Source: JAHCHG01 sp041745765 (lineage in GTDB: Bacteria; Acidobacteriota; Blastocatellia; Pyrinomonadales; Pyrinomonadaceae). Taken from it: a stretch of DNA of 47,439 nucleotides. Below, in pieces: positions 23,567 through 32,084 of this stretch (positions within the stretch are counted from its first letter, which is position 1; every line of letters starts with the position of its first letter). The notes beneath the pieces were generated by a model. That model did no database searches, was not told the origin of the DNA, and saw only the letters and a program-made list of their open reading frames with translations. The stretch is from contig JBGTIH010000086.1 in the NCBI GenBank assembly GCA_041745765.1, positions 1 to 47,439 of the forward strand, given 5' to 3'. The position numbers and the translations under genes are program-made.

Positions 23567-25171
23567 TTATTTATTCGCCGGAAGTCCCTTTTCAGATTCG
23601 TTGAAATCAAAATTTATCTTTTCGCTCGAAGAAATTTCTGCGCCGCGTTTTTGGATTGAATGAACGCGCCAGTCTTCGTTTTGTTCGGGAAAATCGCGGC
23701 GAAAATGCCCGCCGCGCGATTCTTCGCGCCAGAGCGCGGCTTTTGTGATGAGCGTTGCGACCGTAACAAAATTTTTCGACAAAGTGCCGAGATTTGCCTG
23801 TCGGATTTGATTAAATTCGCGCAAAGCTCTCTGCAAAGAATCCTTATCGCGCAAAATCCCGACTCTTTCCCACATCACGCGTTTGACGCGTTTTCTGACC
23901 GCAACGGAAAGATCTACGGATTTTGGATTTTGGATTTTGGATTTTGGATTTTCAAATTGTCCATTTTCCATTGTCCATTTTCCATTGTCATCAAATGCGG
24001 CTTTTCCGGCGCGTGCGCCGAAAACCAAGCCTTCGAGCAAAGAATTTGACGCAAGCCGATTTGCGCCGTGAACGCCCGTACAGGTAACTTCGCCCGCCGC
24101 GTAAAGACCTTTGAGCGTTGTTCTGCCCCACAGATCGGTGCGGATGCCGCCCATAAAATAATGCGACGCGGGCGAAACCGGCAAAAGGTCTTTGGCAATA
24201 TTCAGATTATAAAACTTGCAGGTTTCGTAAATTTTCGGGAAACGATTTTTTAGAAAATCTTCCCGGTGAGCGGTCATATCGAGAAAAACCGTGCGCGTTC
24301 CGGTTTTTCGCATTTCGGCGACAATCGAGCGCGAAACAATATCGCGCGGCGCGAGTTCGAGCCGTTCATCATAATTTCCCATAAACCGCGTTCCGAATTT
24401 ATTCCGCAAAATCCCGCCCTCGCCGCGCATCGCTTCCGACAAAAGAAAGCGCGGCGCGTTTTCTACGCTTAAAGCAGTCGGATGAAACTGTATGAATTCC
24501 ATATCAGCCATTTCCGCGCCGGCAAAATACGCCATCGCCATTCCGTCGCCGGTCGCGACGGGCGGATTTGTCGAATGCAGAAAAAGCTGCCCCGCACCGC
24601 CCGTGCATAAAATTACGGCTTTGCCGAAAATCTCGCGCGGCGCACGCAAAATCGGATCGAGAAAGCTTACGCCGACGCATCTTTCATCTCTTACAATCAA
24701 ACTTTCCGTATTGGCAAACGGCATTAAAACAATCGTTTTTTCCGCCCGCGCTCTGGCGATCAGAGCGCGTACGATTTCCTTTCCGGTCGAATCGCCGTGC
24801 GCGTGCAGAATTCTTCTTCTCGAATGCGCGGCTTCCTGCGTAAAAACGAGTTTTCCGCCTTCTTTATCAAATTCCGTTCCCCATTCGATCAGTTGCTGAA
24901 TATATTTCGTGCCTTCGACGACCAGAGTTTCAACCGCTTTTTCGTCGCAAAGCCCAGCGCCGGCGATCAAAGTGTCTTCTTCGTGAAGTTCGGCGTTGTC
25001 ATCATCCGATAAAACGACCGCCACGCCGCCCTGCGCATATTCGGTATTCGACTCGCTTGCTTTATCTTTCGTTAAAACCGTTACGCGTGCGCCCGTTTCG
25101 GCAAGTTCGATTGCCGCGCGAAGCCCCGCAACCCCGCTGCCGATGACGATAAAATCTGTTTCCAAAGCCAT
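23567..25171 (-). CDS. nadB: L-aspartate oxidase
   Basis: A 534-residue FAD enzyme of normal length. The N-terminus carries the dinucleotide motif FIVIGSGVAGLRAA. SNTEYAQGGVAVVL, EAAHSRRRILHAHGDSTG, MEFIQFHPTAL and GLYAAGEVTCTGVHGANRLASNSLLEGLV match the NadB/fumarate-reductase flavoprotein family. It oxidises aspartate to iminoaspartate in de novo NAD synthesis; nadA and nadC are not here. Residues about 395-418 (GQFENPKSKIQNPKS) are encoded by a 70-base heptamer array at the junction to the C-terminal helical domain, where E. coli NadB has an unrelated linker. The frame is intact. Confidence 0.94.
   Translation of the reverse strand: MALETDFIVIGSGVAGLRAAIELAETGARVTVLTKDKASESNTEYAQGGVAVVLSDDDNAELHEEDTLIAGAGLCDEKAVETLVVEGTKYIQQLIEWGTEFDKEGGKLVFTQEAAHSRRRILHAHGDSTGKEIVRALIARARAEKTIVLMPFANTESLIVRDERCVGVSFLDPILRAPREIFGKAVILCTGGAGQLFLHSTNPPVATGDGMAMAYFAGAEMADMEFIQFHPTALSVENAPRFLLSEAMRGEGGILRNKFGTRFMGNYDERLELAPRDIVSRSIVAEMRKTGTRTVFLDMTAHREDFLKNRFPKIYETCKFYNLNIAKDLLPVSPASHYFMGGIRTDLWGRTTLKGLYAAGEVTCTGVHGANRLASNSLLEGLVFGARAGKAAFDDNGKWTMENGQFENPKSKIQNPKSVDLSVAVRKRVKRVMWERVGILRDKDSLQRALREFNQIRQANLGTLSKNFVTVATLITKAALWREESRGGHFRRDFPEQNEDWRVHSIQKRGAEISSSEKINFDFNESEKGLPANK
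23918..23987. repeat. Heptamer array inside nadB
   Basis: Ten 7-bp units in a row: GGATTTT five times (23918-23952), CAAATTG, then TCCATTT, TCCATTG, TCCATTT, TCCATTG (23960-23987). Read on the coding strand it gives the 7-residue period NPKSKIQ. The array is 70 bases, so an in-frame insertion needed extra or lost bases at an edge. Confidence 0.93.
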
Positions 25172-25398
25172 TAAGAGAAATTTAACAAATTATGCAGAAA
25201 CTGGCGAATGAATACGACAATCAAAACAAATATATTTAAGACAATAAAATGTCTATAAATGCAGATAGCTTTGAGATTTGAATTTATTGGCTGTCTAGGA
25301 TAATTCCGGCAAACAGAATTGGTGCTAAAAATAACTTTTTAACTTATGTTACGCAGTGTCGGCTTAAATTAAGCAATCGAAGGCGCGAAATTGAAATT

Positions 25399-25575
25399 GG
25401 AGCGCGGACACTCTTGTCCGCCGCATCACGTTTTTCAGCGATGTCCATTGTTCTCAGGTCATTCAACTTAGTTTTAACAAACGTCTTTTTTTCGCGCCTC
25501 TCGCTCCATTCAACTTAATTTTAAACTTTTATTCACGCGCTCTCGCGCTCAGGCGGACAAGAGTGTCCGCGTTCC
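25399..25575. repeat. 177-bp inverted-repeat element (GCGGACA...TGTCCGC type)
   Basis: The 24-bp arms 25399-25422 and 25552-25575 match at 23 of 24 positions. Each arm is itself a hairpin (GGACA-CTCT-TGTCC). The interior is mixed, with two TTCAACTTA words near 25465 and 25509, and has no clear frame. Confidence 0.8.
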
Positions 25576-25595
25576 ATTCAAACTGCGTAGTTTTT

Positions 25596-25654
25596 AATAA
25601 AGAAAAGCACTTAGATTTGTTTGTTTAAGACAAATCTAAGTGCTTTTCTTTATT
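25596..25654 (-). terminator. Intrinsic terminator with 25-bp perfect stem
   Basis: The arms 25596-25620 and 25630-25654 are perfect complements around a 9-base loop, with an A/T-rich base. It lies 15 bases past the stop of the minus-strand LysM gene and is T-rich at the exit (CTTTTCTTTATT). It is long for a terminator, so processing of the transcript is also possible. Confidence 0.8.
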
Positions 25655-25669
25655 TACGATAAAAATTTA

Positions 25670-26041
25670 CTATTCTTGCGGAATCGTCAATTCCTGTCCC
25701 GGAAAGATTTTATCGGGATCGTCTAGTTTATCGCGGTTTGCCTCGAAAATTTTCTGCCAGCTAACGCCGTACTTTGAACCGATCTTGCTTAAAGAATCGC
25801 CCGATTGAACGGTGTAAGCTGTGCCGGACGCGCCTTCGGGAGCGGAAATGTCGAGGACGAGATCGCCCGAACGATAATCGGGATCGAGCCGTGCATACTC
25901 ATCCCAAAGCTGTTGCTTGGTTTCCGCGCTGGCGGTTGAACCATTAACCTTTAACACGCCGTTATCTTCTTCAACGGTCAAACCGGAAATTCCAAGCTGA
26001 CTCGCCATATCAATCAAGGATTGGTATTTTTCTGTTAACAT
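25670..26041 (-). CDS. BON-LysM protein (Kbp/YgaU-like)
   Basis: A 123-residue protein without a signal peptide. Residues 1-65 look like a BON domain (GISGLTVEEDNGVLKVNGST). Residues about 74-121 are a LysM domain (YTVQSGDSLSKIGSKYGVSWQKIFEANR, ending PDKIFPGQELTIP). The order, size and ending match E. coli Kbp (YgaU), a soluble potassium-binding protein; whether potassium is bound here is an inference. A GGGAGGG lies upstream. It follows the BON lipoprotein gene by 22 bases, so two BON proteins are co-transcribed. Confidence 0.82.
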   Translation of the reverse strand: MLTEKYQSLIDMASQLGISGLTVEEDNGVLKVNGSTASAETKQQLWDEYARLDPDYRSGDLVLDISAPEGASGTAYTVQSGDSLSKIGSKYGVSWQKIFEANRDKLDDPDKIFPGQELTIPQE

Positions 26042-26063
26042 AATTTAAGAATCCCTCCCTTTT

Positions 26064-26534
26064 TTATTTCTCAGTTACCTGATTATTTACTTTGCGCTTA
26101 GCGGTTTCCGAAACGACTTGCATTGTTTCAGCCATTTTGCCTTTCGGAACTGTTCCACGAATCGTAACTTCGGTTGTCGTTGCTTCGACAGTTACGTCGT
26201 TCAAGTTCTTTTTCTTCAAGGCTTCTTCAACAGCGGTTTTGGTTGCAACATCAGCAATCGGAGCAGGCGCGGCGGCGGGTTTAACCGTCAAATTATTTGT
26301 AACGGATTTTACACCGTCAACTTTAGCAGCAGTTTCGGCTGCGGCTTTAGCGGCTGCGTTGTCAACTTCGCCGGTTAATGTGGCAACGCCGTCTTTAACC
26401 GTTACGGTTGCCGTCGGCGCGGCTGATCTCACGGCTGTTTGAGCCGAGGTTTGCAAATCTGCATCGCTCTTACCGCACGCGCCTAAAAATACGACGGCGG
26501 CTAAACTAAGAACTATAATAAATTTAAATTTCAT
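26064..26534 (-). CDS. BON-domain lipoprotein
   Basis: A 156-residue protein with a lipoprotein signal peptide: a hydrophobic stretch then the lipobox LGAC, with Cys20 as the lipid site. Two BON-like domains follow (ATVTVKDGVATLTGEVDN and DVTVEATTTEVTIRGTV), separated by an Ala/Pro-rich linker. BON proteins bind membranes or envelope components; OsmY-like stress protection is a family expectation only. The start is strongly supported by AGGAGG at 26540-26545. Confidence 0.85.
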   Translation of the reverse strand: MKFKFIIVLSLAAVVFLGACGKSDADLQTSAQTAVRSAAPTATVTVKDGVATLTGEVDNAAAKAAAETAAKVDGVKSVTNNLTVKPAAAPAPIADVATKTAVEEALKKKNLNDVTVEATTTEVTIRGTVPKGKMAETMQVVSETAKRKVNNQVTEK

Positions 26535-26728
26535 TTCTTCCTCCTAGAAAACTTCTTTACTTGTTTGTATTCTTTTTTCTCAAAAACCAAAAACATTTCA
26601 GTAATTCATAATATTAAAAACCTTATTATTTTTGGTAAATTATTCTCTCAAATAGTTATCTTGAGATGATTACTTGGATACTGGTTAATTGTCAATTTAG
26701 TTTTTAGCATTTTTACCAAAAATTCAGT

Positions 26729-27253
26729 TTATTTTGTTAAAAAAACTTCTTCGGCAATTTGCCTTGCCACATCTTGCGAAGTCAGGTCGGGTTTCATTAT
26801 AAAATGCCAATCCGCCAGACAATAAAACTTCTCCCGGTCATCAAAAAGATTTCTGACCTGTCTTTTATTTTTCACGAGCGGACGTTCTTTTTTTGACAAA
26901 TTTATGTTTCGCCAGCAATGTTCAAACGTAGATTCGAGCCAGATGCTCGTGCAATTATGCGCCTTTATCAATTCGCGGTTTTCTTTGGTCGTCCACGCGC
27001 CGCCGCCGAGTGCGATAATTACGGCTTCTGTTTCTTCCAAAATTTTCCGTAAATTTTCGGTTTCGATGCGGCGAAAATAATCAACACCGTGATTTTCAAT
27101 AATATTGACAATCTTTTCGTTTTCGCTTTTTTCAATAAACCAATCAAGATCAATTTTTTCCAGCCGCAGAATATAAGAAAGATGGCGGGCGACCGTTGAT
27201 TTTCCAACGCCCATAAAACCTGTCAAAATTATTCTTTTCCGGTGATTTTCCAT
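26729..27253 (-). CDS. aroK: Shikimate kinase
   Basis: A 174-residue protein of normal length. The P-loop is GFMGVGKST (residues 12-20). KIDLDWFIEK supplies the shikimate-binding Asp, YFRRIETENLR the Arg, and IIALGGGAW the GGG loop. It phosphorylates shikimate in the aromatic amino acid pathway. It starts 7 bases after the aroA stop, on the same strand, so the pair is an operon for successive steps of the pathway. Confidence 0.92.
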   Translation of the reverse strand: MENHRKRIILTGFMGVGKSTVARHLSYILRLEKIDLDWFIEKSENEKIVNIIENHGVDYFRRIETENLRKILEETEAVIIALGGGAWTTKENRELIKAHNCTSIWLESTFEHCWRNINLSKKERPLVKNKRQVRNLFDDREKFYCLADWHFIMKPDLTSQDVARQIAEEVFLTK

Positions 27254-27260
27254 CTCAAAA

Positions 27261-28589
27261 CTATTTTACAATCTCAGCCAAACAATCGAAAAATTCGGGA
27301 AATGAAACCGCCGCGCATTCGGGATTTATAATTTCCGTTTCGCCTTTTGCAAAAAGCGCGGCAACGGCAAATGCCATCGCAATCCGGTGATCGCCAAACG
27401 AGTCCACTTTCGCACCTTTCAAATTCGATTTACCGACGCGGAAACCGTCGGCGAATTCTTCCACATCGGCGTTCATTCGTCTTAAATTTTCGACGGTTGC
27501 CGTGATGCGGTCGGATTCTTTGACGCGCAATTCTTCGGCGTTGCGGATTTCTAAACCGGATTCGATCTGCGTGCCGAACACGGCGAGAATCGGGATTTCA
27601 TCAATTAAATTAGCGATTATCTCACCGCTGATTATATTTGACACGGAGTTCAGCGTAAAACCCGAATTTCCGATAACTCGCAAATCGCCGACAAATTCGC
27701 CGCACGTTTCTCTTTTATTAAGGATTTCAATTGCCGCGCCGAATTTCTGCAAAATCTCAATAATCGCCACTCGCGTCGGATTCAAACCGACATTTTGCAA
27801 AAGAATTTCTGATTTTTCCAGACACGCCGCGCCGACCAGAAAAAATGCGGCGGAAGAAATATCCGACGGTACATTTAAATCCTTTGCCGTTAAATTTGAA
27901 TTTCCGTCAATCGAAACTTCGTGAATAAAGCCGTCGTCAGTTTCAATAAATTTTTCCTCGAGCTTTGCGCCGAGATATTTAAGCATCAATTCCGTATGAT
28001 TTCTGGAACTAGGTCTTTGGTCTTCGGTCTTCGGACTTTGAACTTTCGTTATTCCGTCCGCATTCAACCCGGCAAGCAAAATGCACGATTTGACCTGTGC
28101 GCTCGCCACAGGCATTTTGTAAGTTATTGCTTTTAATGGATTTCTGCCGAAAACACACATCGGTAAAAGATTTTCGTGCGATTCGATTTTTGCATTCATT
28201 TGCGAAAGCGGTTCGATGACGCGCTTCATCGGGCGTTTGGAAAGACTTTCGTCGCCGAAAAGAGTCGAATTAAAGGTTTGTCCCGCTAAAATTCCCGAAA
28301 TCAACCGGACGGTCGTTCCGCTGTTGCCGCAATCGAGTTCGTTTTCGGGTTTTGTAAAACCGTTTTTTCCGACACCTTTGATAAAAACCGTCGAACTTTC
28401 GCGCCGTATTTCAACACCTAAATCCTTTAAACAATTTAGGGTCGAGGCGCAGTCTTCGCTCGAAGCAAAGTTTTCGATCTTTGCTTCCCCAATTGCCAGA
28501 GCAGAAAAAAGCGCGGCGCGGTGCGAAATTGATTTGTCACCCGGTAATTTTATCTCGCCTTGCAAACATTCGGCGGGTTTGATTTTCAT
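27261..28589 (-). CDS. aroA: 3-phosphoshikimate 1-carboxyvinyltransferase (EPSP synthase)
   Basis: A 442-residue protein of normal length. Motifs are LPGDKSISHRAALFSALA, CGNSGTTVRLISG, GDESLSKRPMKRVIEPL, QVKSCILLAGL, DEIPILAVF, RVKESDRI and GDHRIAMAFA, all expected. It joins PEP to shikimate-3-phosphate. Residues about 180-194 (VQSPKTEDQRPSS) come from a heptamer array that sits just before the conserved SRNHTELMLK motif, in a loop where homologues have a shorter EP-type segment. The rest of the protein is intact. Confidence 0.94.
   Translation of the reverse strand: MKIKPAECLQGEIKLPGDKSISHRAALFSALAIGEAKIENFASSEDCASTLNCLKDLGVEIRRESSTVFIKGVGKNGFTKPENELDCGNSGTTVRLISGILAGQTFNSTLFGDESLSKRPMKRVIEPLSQMNAKIESHENLLPMCVFGRNPLKAITYKMPVASAQVKSCILLAGLNADGITKVQSPKTEDQRPSSRNHTELMLKYLGAKLEEKFIETDDGFIHEVSIDGNSNLTAKDLNVPSDISSAAFFLVGAACLEKSEILLQNVGLNPTRVAIIEILQKFGAAIEILNKRETCGEFVGDLRVIGNSGFTLNSVSNIISGEIIANLIDEIPILAVFGTQIESGLEIRNAEELRVKESDRITATVENLRRMNADVEEFADGFRVGKSNLKGAKVDSFGDHRIAMAFAVAALFAKGETEIINPECAAVSFPEFFDCLAEIVK
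28009..28050. repeat. Heptamer array inside aroA
   Basis: Six 7-bp units in register: CTAGGTC, TTTGGTC, TTCGGTC, TTCGGAC, TTTGAAC, TTTCGTT. The total is 42 bases, exactly 14 codons, so the array is frame-neutral. The encoded peptide is hydrophilic. Confidence 0.87.
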
Positions 28590-28693
28590 AAAAATTCAAG
28601 ATTAACCTTTTATATTTGAATATTTAATTTAGCAGAAGACCAATTTCGGGTAAATCTCAAAGGTTATTGCAAAGTCAAAATAATGGGTATAAG

Positions 28694-28794
28694 ACTTTTC
28701 ACTTATCACTTATCAACTCTCACCTATTCCGAAATTTAGCGGCTAAACGCTTCGGAATAAGTGCAAAGTGAGAGGTAGTAAGTTCGAGGTCAGA
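28694..28794. repeat. Head-to-head heptamer array
   Basis: Left side: ACTTTTC, ACTTATC, ACTTATC, AACTCTC, ACCTATT (28694-28728). Right side: GGAATAA, GTGCAAA, GTGAGAG, GTAGTAA, GTTCGAG (28754-28788). TATTCCGAA and TTCGGAATA face each other across a short spacer, as in the hairpin at 16117-16202, which shares the TTCGGAATAAGT word. Confidence 0.8.
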
Positions 28795-28927
28795 CAAAAC
28801 GGGGTTCGACTTTTTCAGTTTTCGATTGTGCTAGAACCGTAGATAAATCTCAAACAATACTGAAAACATTTACGTTATTTGGAAAAATCCGCATATTCAA
28901 GGTTAAAGGTAGCGGTTCAAGATATAA

Positions 28928-29072
28928 AAATCGGTAAAGCGAACGATAGTGAGTGTTTTCATTTCCTGTTTGATAATTTTACAGAAAAATTTTTCGCTTT
29001 CAAAAGCTTTTCCTGTAAAATTATCCGCCCGATCTAAAAATAACGACTCACTATCGTTCGCTATACTGATTT
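28928..29072. repeat. 145-bp inverted-repeat element, MITE-like family 1
   Basis: The 27-bp arms at 28928-28954 and 29046-29072 match at 25 positions and share the AGCGAACGATAGTGAG core with the element at 23360-23449. A second perfect inverted repeat, GATAATTTTACAG with CTGTAAAATTATC, is nested inside. The core is unrelated to that of the other copy. Confidence 0.85.
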
Positions 29073-29164
29073 AACTGCCGTTGTTCTTGACATAAACCTC
29101 AATAATAAGCAAACTTGAAAAAAATATACTTTAACAAAATCTTTATACAAAACAGCTGAAAATC

Positions 29165-29578
29165 GTGAGTGAAAAACAGAAGAAAATTTCAATCTCAAGC
29201 AAAATCGAATCAATAGATAAAGCTGTTCAAGAAGCTCTGATTTTTGCAGCGGAAATAGGAGTTGCCGAAGAATATATTTTCGGTATTGATATGGCTGTCC
29301 GCGAAGTCGTTGCCAACGCCGTCAAACACGGCAATAAACTGGACGAAAACAAACAGGTTGAAATTACTTTTACAGATTCCGCCGAAGGATTTGAGGTTTT
29401 GGTCAGAGATTTCGGTGAAGGCTTTCAGGTCGAAGAAGTTCCCGATCCGACAGATGCGGAAAATCTCTTAAAAGAATCGGGACGCGGCATTTTATTTATG
29501 AATACTTTTATGGATAAAGTGGAATGGTTTAACCACGAAGAAGGCGGAATGTTGGTTAAAATGTTAAAAAATCACTAA
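29165..29578 (+). CDS. RsbW-like anti-sigma serine kinase
   Basis: A 137-residue GHKL-type ATP-binding protein (HATPase_c_2). The N box is DMAVREVVANAVKHGN, followed by VRDFGEGF and GRGILFMNTFMDKVEW. Such proteins sequester a sigma factor and phosphorylate a STAS antagonist. It starts at GTG with no visible ribosome binding site. The gene 86 bases downstream codes for a STAS protein, the expected partner; no PP2C phosphatase or cognate sigma factor is adjacent. Confidence 0.86.
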   Translation: MSEKQKKISISSKIESIDKAVQEALIFAAEIGVAEEYIFGIDMAVREVVANAVKHGNKLDENKQVEITFTDSAEGFEVLVRDFGEGFQVEEVPDPTDAENLLKESGRGILFMNTFMDKVEWFNHEEGGMLVKMLKNH

Positions 29579-29664
29579 AGTTTTTTTTCTCTTGGACTTT
29601 TCAGGCAAGATTAGTCTAAAATCTGCTATCAAACTTTTTTTAATACATTTACGAGGAGATAAAA

Positions 29665-30009
29665 ATGGCTGAACTTAATATTTCGGAACGTCAGGCTGGC
29701 GATGTAACAATACTTGATATGGACGGCAAAGTAACGATTGGCGAAGGAAGTGTCGCACTTCGCAACACAATCCGCCGTCTGCTCGGTGAAGGCAAGAACA
29801 AAATTCTCTTAAATTTGGGTAGCGTCGGATATATTGATTCGAGCGGCATCGGCGAATTGGTTTCGAGCTTTACGGCTGTCAATAAAGAAGGCGGAACGCT
29901 GAAACTCTTGAATCTGACGGAAAAAATTCAAGACCTTTTGGCAATTACCAAACTCTTGACTGTTTTCGATGTGTTTGAAGACGAAGGCGCGGCTCTGGGC
30001 AGTTTCTAA
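29665..30009 (+). CDS. STAS-domain anti-sigma factor antagonist
   Basis: A 114-residue single STAS domain. The phosphorylation loop is VGYIDSSGIGELVSSF, with Ser59 or Ser60 as the acceptor. In RsbV/SpoIIAA proteins the unphosphorylated form frees the sigma factor by binding the anti-sigma kinase. A good GAGGAG lies at 29653-29658. Its partner is probably the kinase just upstream. A strong terminator follows. Confidence 0.9.
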   Translation: MAELNISERQAGDVTILDMDGKVTIGEGSVALRNTIRRLLGEGKNKILLNLGSVGYIDSSGIGELVSSFTAVNKEGGTLKLLNLTEKIQDLLAITKLLTVFDVFEDEGAALGSF

Positions 30010-30033
30010 AATAAAATCTAAAAAAATCGAAGG

Positions 30034-30082
30034 GGTAAAGAATAAATAGCTTTTTAATAAATTTTATTCTTTACCTTTTTTT
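30034..30082 (+). terminator. Intrinsic terminator after the STAS gene
   Basis: GGTAAAGAATAAA (30034-30046) pairs perfectly with 30063-30075, and seven T residues follow. It ends the RsbW/STAS operon. Confidence 0.88.
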
Positions 30083-30097
30083 ATTTGACAGCAAAAG

Positions 30098-30143
30098 GCA
30101 TCTTTGCCGTTTGCAAAAGCATCTTTACAGACAGCAAAGATGC
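30098..30143. repeat. 10-bp inverted repeat with direct GCATCTTT copies
   Basis: GCATCTTTGC (30098-30107) is a perfect complement of 30134-30143, and a third GCATCTTT lies between at about 30119. It is upstream of the next gene and might be an operator or a heptamer relic. No function can be assigned. Confidence 0.4.
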
Positions 30144-30235
30144 GAGATAAATGAAGACTTGGATAAGAAAATTCCCCCTTTCTTTTCTTTATTTATTTTG
30201 CGTCTTTGTAATTTTCCGTCTAATAAAAAAGCACA

Positions 30236-32080
30236 ATGAGAAAAGTTTTATTTTTTATACTTGTTTTAATTTTTTCCCTTAACACTTTTGCCCAAAATAC
30301 AAGGCAAAGTATTGATTTTACGGAATACGGCGTAACAATTGAGCCGGACAGACGTTTGATTGTAATGCTGGCATCGCTCGAAACTGCCGGATTAAAAACG
30401 ACTCTGACCGAAAACGGCGAGCAGCACCGCATTAAACTTAAAAATGATCTAGCCGGCTTTGATGAAACGGTAAAACAGCGGATGACGAATTTTATAAATC
30501 AGTATAAAAAGCGAAATCCGAAGGCAACCGACGCGGAAATAATCGCCCCGTTTATTTCGATGGCTTATACATTATCGCCCGTGCCGGATTTAGCCGAACC
30601 CAGCCGTACGACCGATTTGCCCGGTGATCTTTTGGACGTTCTCGATTACGCACCGCTTTTGCGCGAATTTTACCGCAAGGCAAACTTCGGACAAAAATTA
30701 GACGAATACGTAAAATCTTATCAAAAAACGGGCGACGAACTTCGACCGTCAACGTACCTGATGATCGGACAATTACTCGATTATCTAAACACGCGTCCGC
30801 AGCTTAATTATACGGAAAAAGTACGAACCCAATCGCAACCTGCCAAAAAAGGCAGACAAAAATTGGAAACTATCGAAATCCGCAGCCGCGAACGCAGATT
30901 TTTTATTGTTCCGGAAATGCTTGCCACTCGCGGAACGATAAATTTTGTCAACGTCGGCGATGATTATTTTGCGATTGTGCCGCCTTCGACGGATTTAAGC
31001 ACGTCGGAAGTGCGCCGCGCCTATCTGCAATTTGTTCTTGATCCGATTATTTTGAGCAAATCACAGGAAATTTTCACGCACCGGGAAAGTATTAGAAATT
31101 TGGTCAATGAACGCCGAAAAATAAATCCGAATATCTCGCCCGATTTTGTTTTGGCAGTTTCGCGTTCGCTGGTCGCGGCGGTTGATGCCCGTGAGATCGA
31201 ATTCGGTAAATCACGCGTTGCCACTTTTGAAGCGCGTCAGAAAATCGCCGAAATCGAAGCCGAAGACGAGAAACTAAAAAAAGAAGGCAAATTTGATCAA
31301 GCAAAACGCGATGCGTTGAAACGGGAAATCGTCGCTAACTTAAACGAATATAATAAAACCTTGTCGGATGAAACCGCCGTTTTGCTGTCCGATGCGTATG
31401 AAAACGGCGCGGTTTTGGCATTTTATTTTTCCGATAAATTAAAAGCCATCGAAGATTCCGGCTTTGATTTAACGGAATCGGTCGGCAATATGATTACCGC
31501 TTTTGACGCGAGCAAAGAAACAAACCGCCTCGAACAATTTGCCGAAGCCCGCCGTCGCGGTTTGGCAGAGCGCGAAAAACGCCGAACAATAGCGGCAAAT
31601 ACGGAAATCGTTATCGAAAATCCGCTGACCAAAAAGTTAATCGAAATTGACACCGGAATAAATAACAAAAAGTATTCAGAAGCACGAATTTCACTTATTG
31701 ATCTTCTAACCAACACGGCACTCGTAGATGAAGCCAATGAAATTGTGCGCGTCTATTATTCGCTCGGTCGGCTCGAAAGTCTTTCCGCCGAAGAAGCCGC
31801 CGAAGACATCGAAACGCGCAATTATCATCTGGTTGCCGCCCAAAAGGCTTACAGCAAAGTAATTGACACATATAACAAGGCTTCCGTTGCCGAAAAAACA
31901 AAAACCGACCGCGCTTTGATTTCCCTGACTTATGTCGCACTGGCTCGAATCTATGAATTCAATGACCAAACCGATTATGCTTTGCAAATCTATGAAGCCG
32001 CAATAAATATCGGCGAAGTAGATGGCGGCGCATTCAGAGAAGCCGTCGCGGCAAAAACCAGATTGATGAAAAATCCTTAA
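30236..32080 (+). CDS. Secreted TPR-like helical protein, unknown
   Basis: A 614-residue protein with a signal peptide (VLFFILVLIFSLNTFAQ). The mature protein is mostly helical and charged. A segment of about 90 residues near the C-terminus has TPR-like spacing (HLVAAQKAYSKVIDTYNK, then ALARIYEFNDQTDYALQIYEAAI). A central region (EAEDEKLKKEGKFDQAKRDALKREI) could form a coiled coil. No enzyme motif was seen. A periplasmic scaffold is a reasonable guess. It precedes era by a repeat-rich spacer of 195 bases. Confidence 0.6.
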   Translation: MRKVLFFILVLIFSLNTFAQNTRQSIDFTEYGVTIEPDRRLIVMLASLETAGLKTTLTENGEQHRIKLKNDLAGFDETVKQRMTNFINQYKKRNPKATDAEIIAPFISMAYTLSPVPDLAEPSRTTDLPGDLLDVLDYAPLLREFYRKANFGQKLDEYVKSYQKTGDELRPSTYLMIGQLLDYLNTRPQLNYTEKVRTQSQPAKKGRQKLETIEIRSRERRFFIVPEMLATRGTINFVNVGDDYFAIVPPSTDLSTSEVRRAYLQFVLDPIILSKSQEIFTHRESIRNLVNERRKINPNISPDFVLAVSRSLVAAVDAREIEFGKSRVATFEARQKIAEIEAEDEKLKKEGKFDQAKRDALKREIVANLNEYNKTLSDETAVLLSDAYENGAVLAFYFSDKLKAIEDSGFDLTESVGNMITAFDASKETNRLEQFAEARRRGLAEREKRRTIAANTEIVIENPLTKKLIEIDTGINNKKYSEARISLIDLLTNTALVDEANEIVRVYYSLGRLESLSAEEAAEDIETRNYHLVAAQKAYSKVIDTYNKASVAEKTKTDRALISLTYVALARIYEFNDQTDYALQIYEAAINIGEVDGGAFREAVAAKTRLMKNP

Positions 32081-32084
32081 AGAA

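Larger units (their letters stand above)
25172..25669. other. 498-bp spacer upstream of nadB
   Basis: No gene is visible. The half nearest nadB is AT-rich and should hold the nadB promoter. An inverted-repeat element (25399-25575) and a 25-bp terminator stem (25596-25654) fill the other half. Confidence 0.65.
28590..29164. other. 575-bp spacer with repeat arrays
   Basis: No gene is visible. It holds a head-to-head heptamer array (28694-28794) and a 145-bp inverted-repeat element (28928-29072), and should also hold the divergent promoters for aroA and the RsbW-like gene. Confidence 0.7.

Noticed and set aside
23918..23987. CRISPR array
   Set aside because: The repeat period is 7 with no spacers, the unit lies in a coding gene, and no cas gene is present.
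28800..28830. tRNA-like GGTTCGAC word
   Set aside because: No acceptor, D or anticodon stem could be folded around it.
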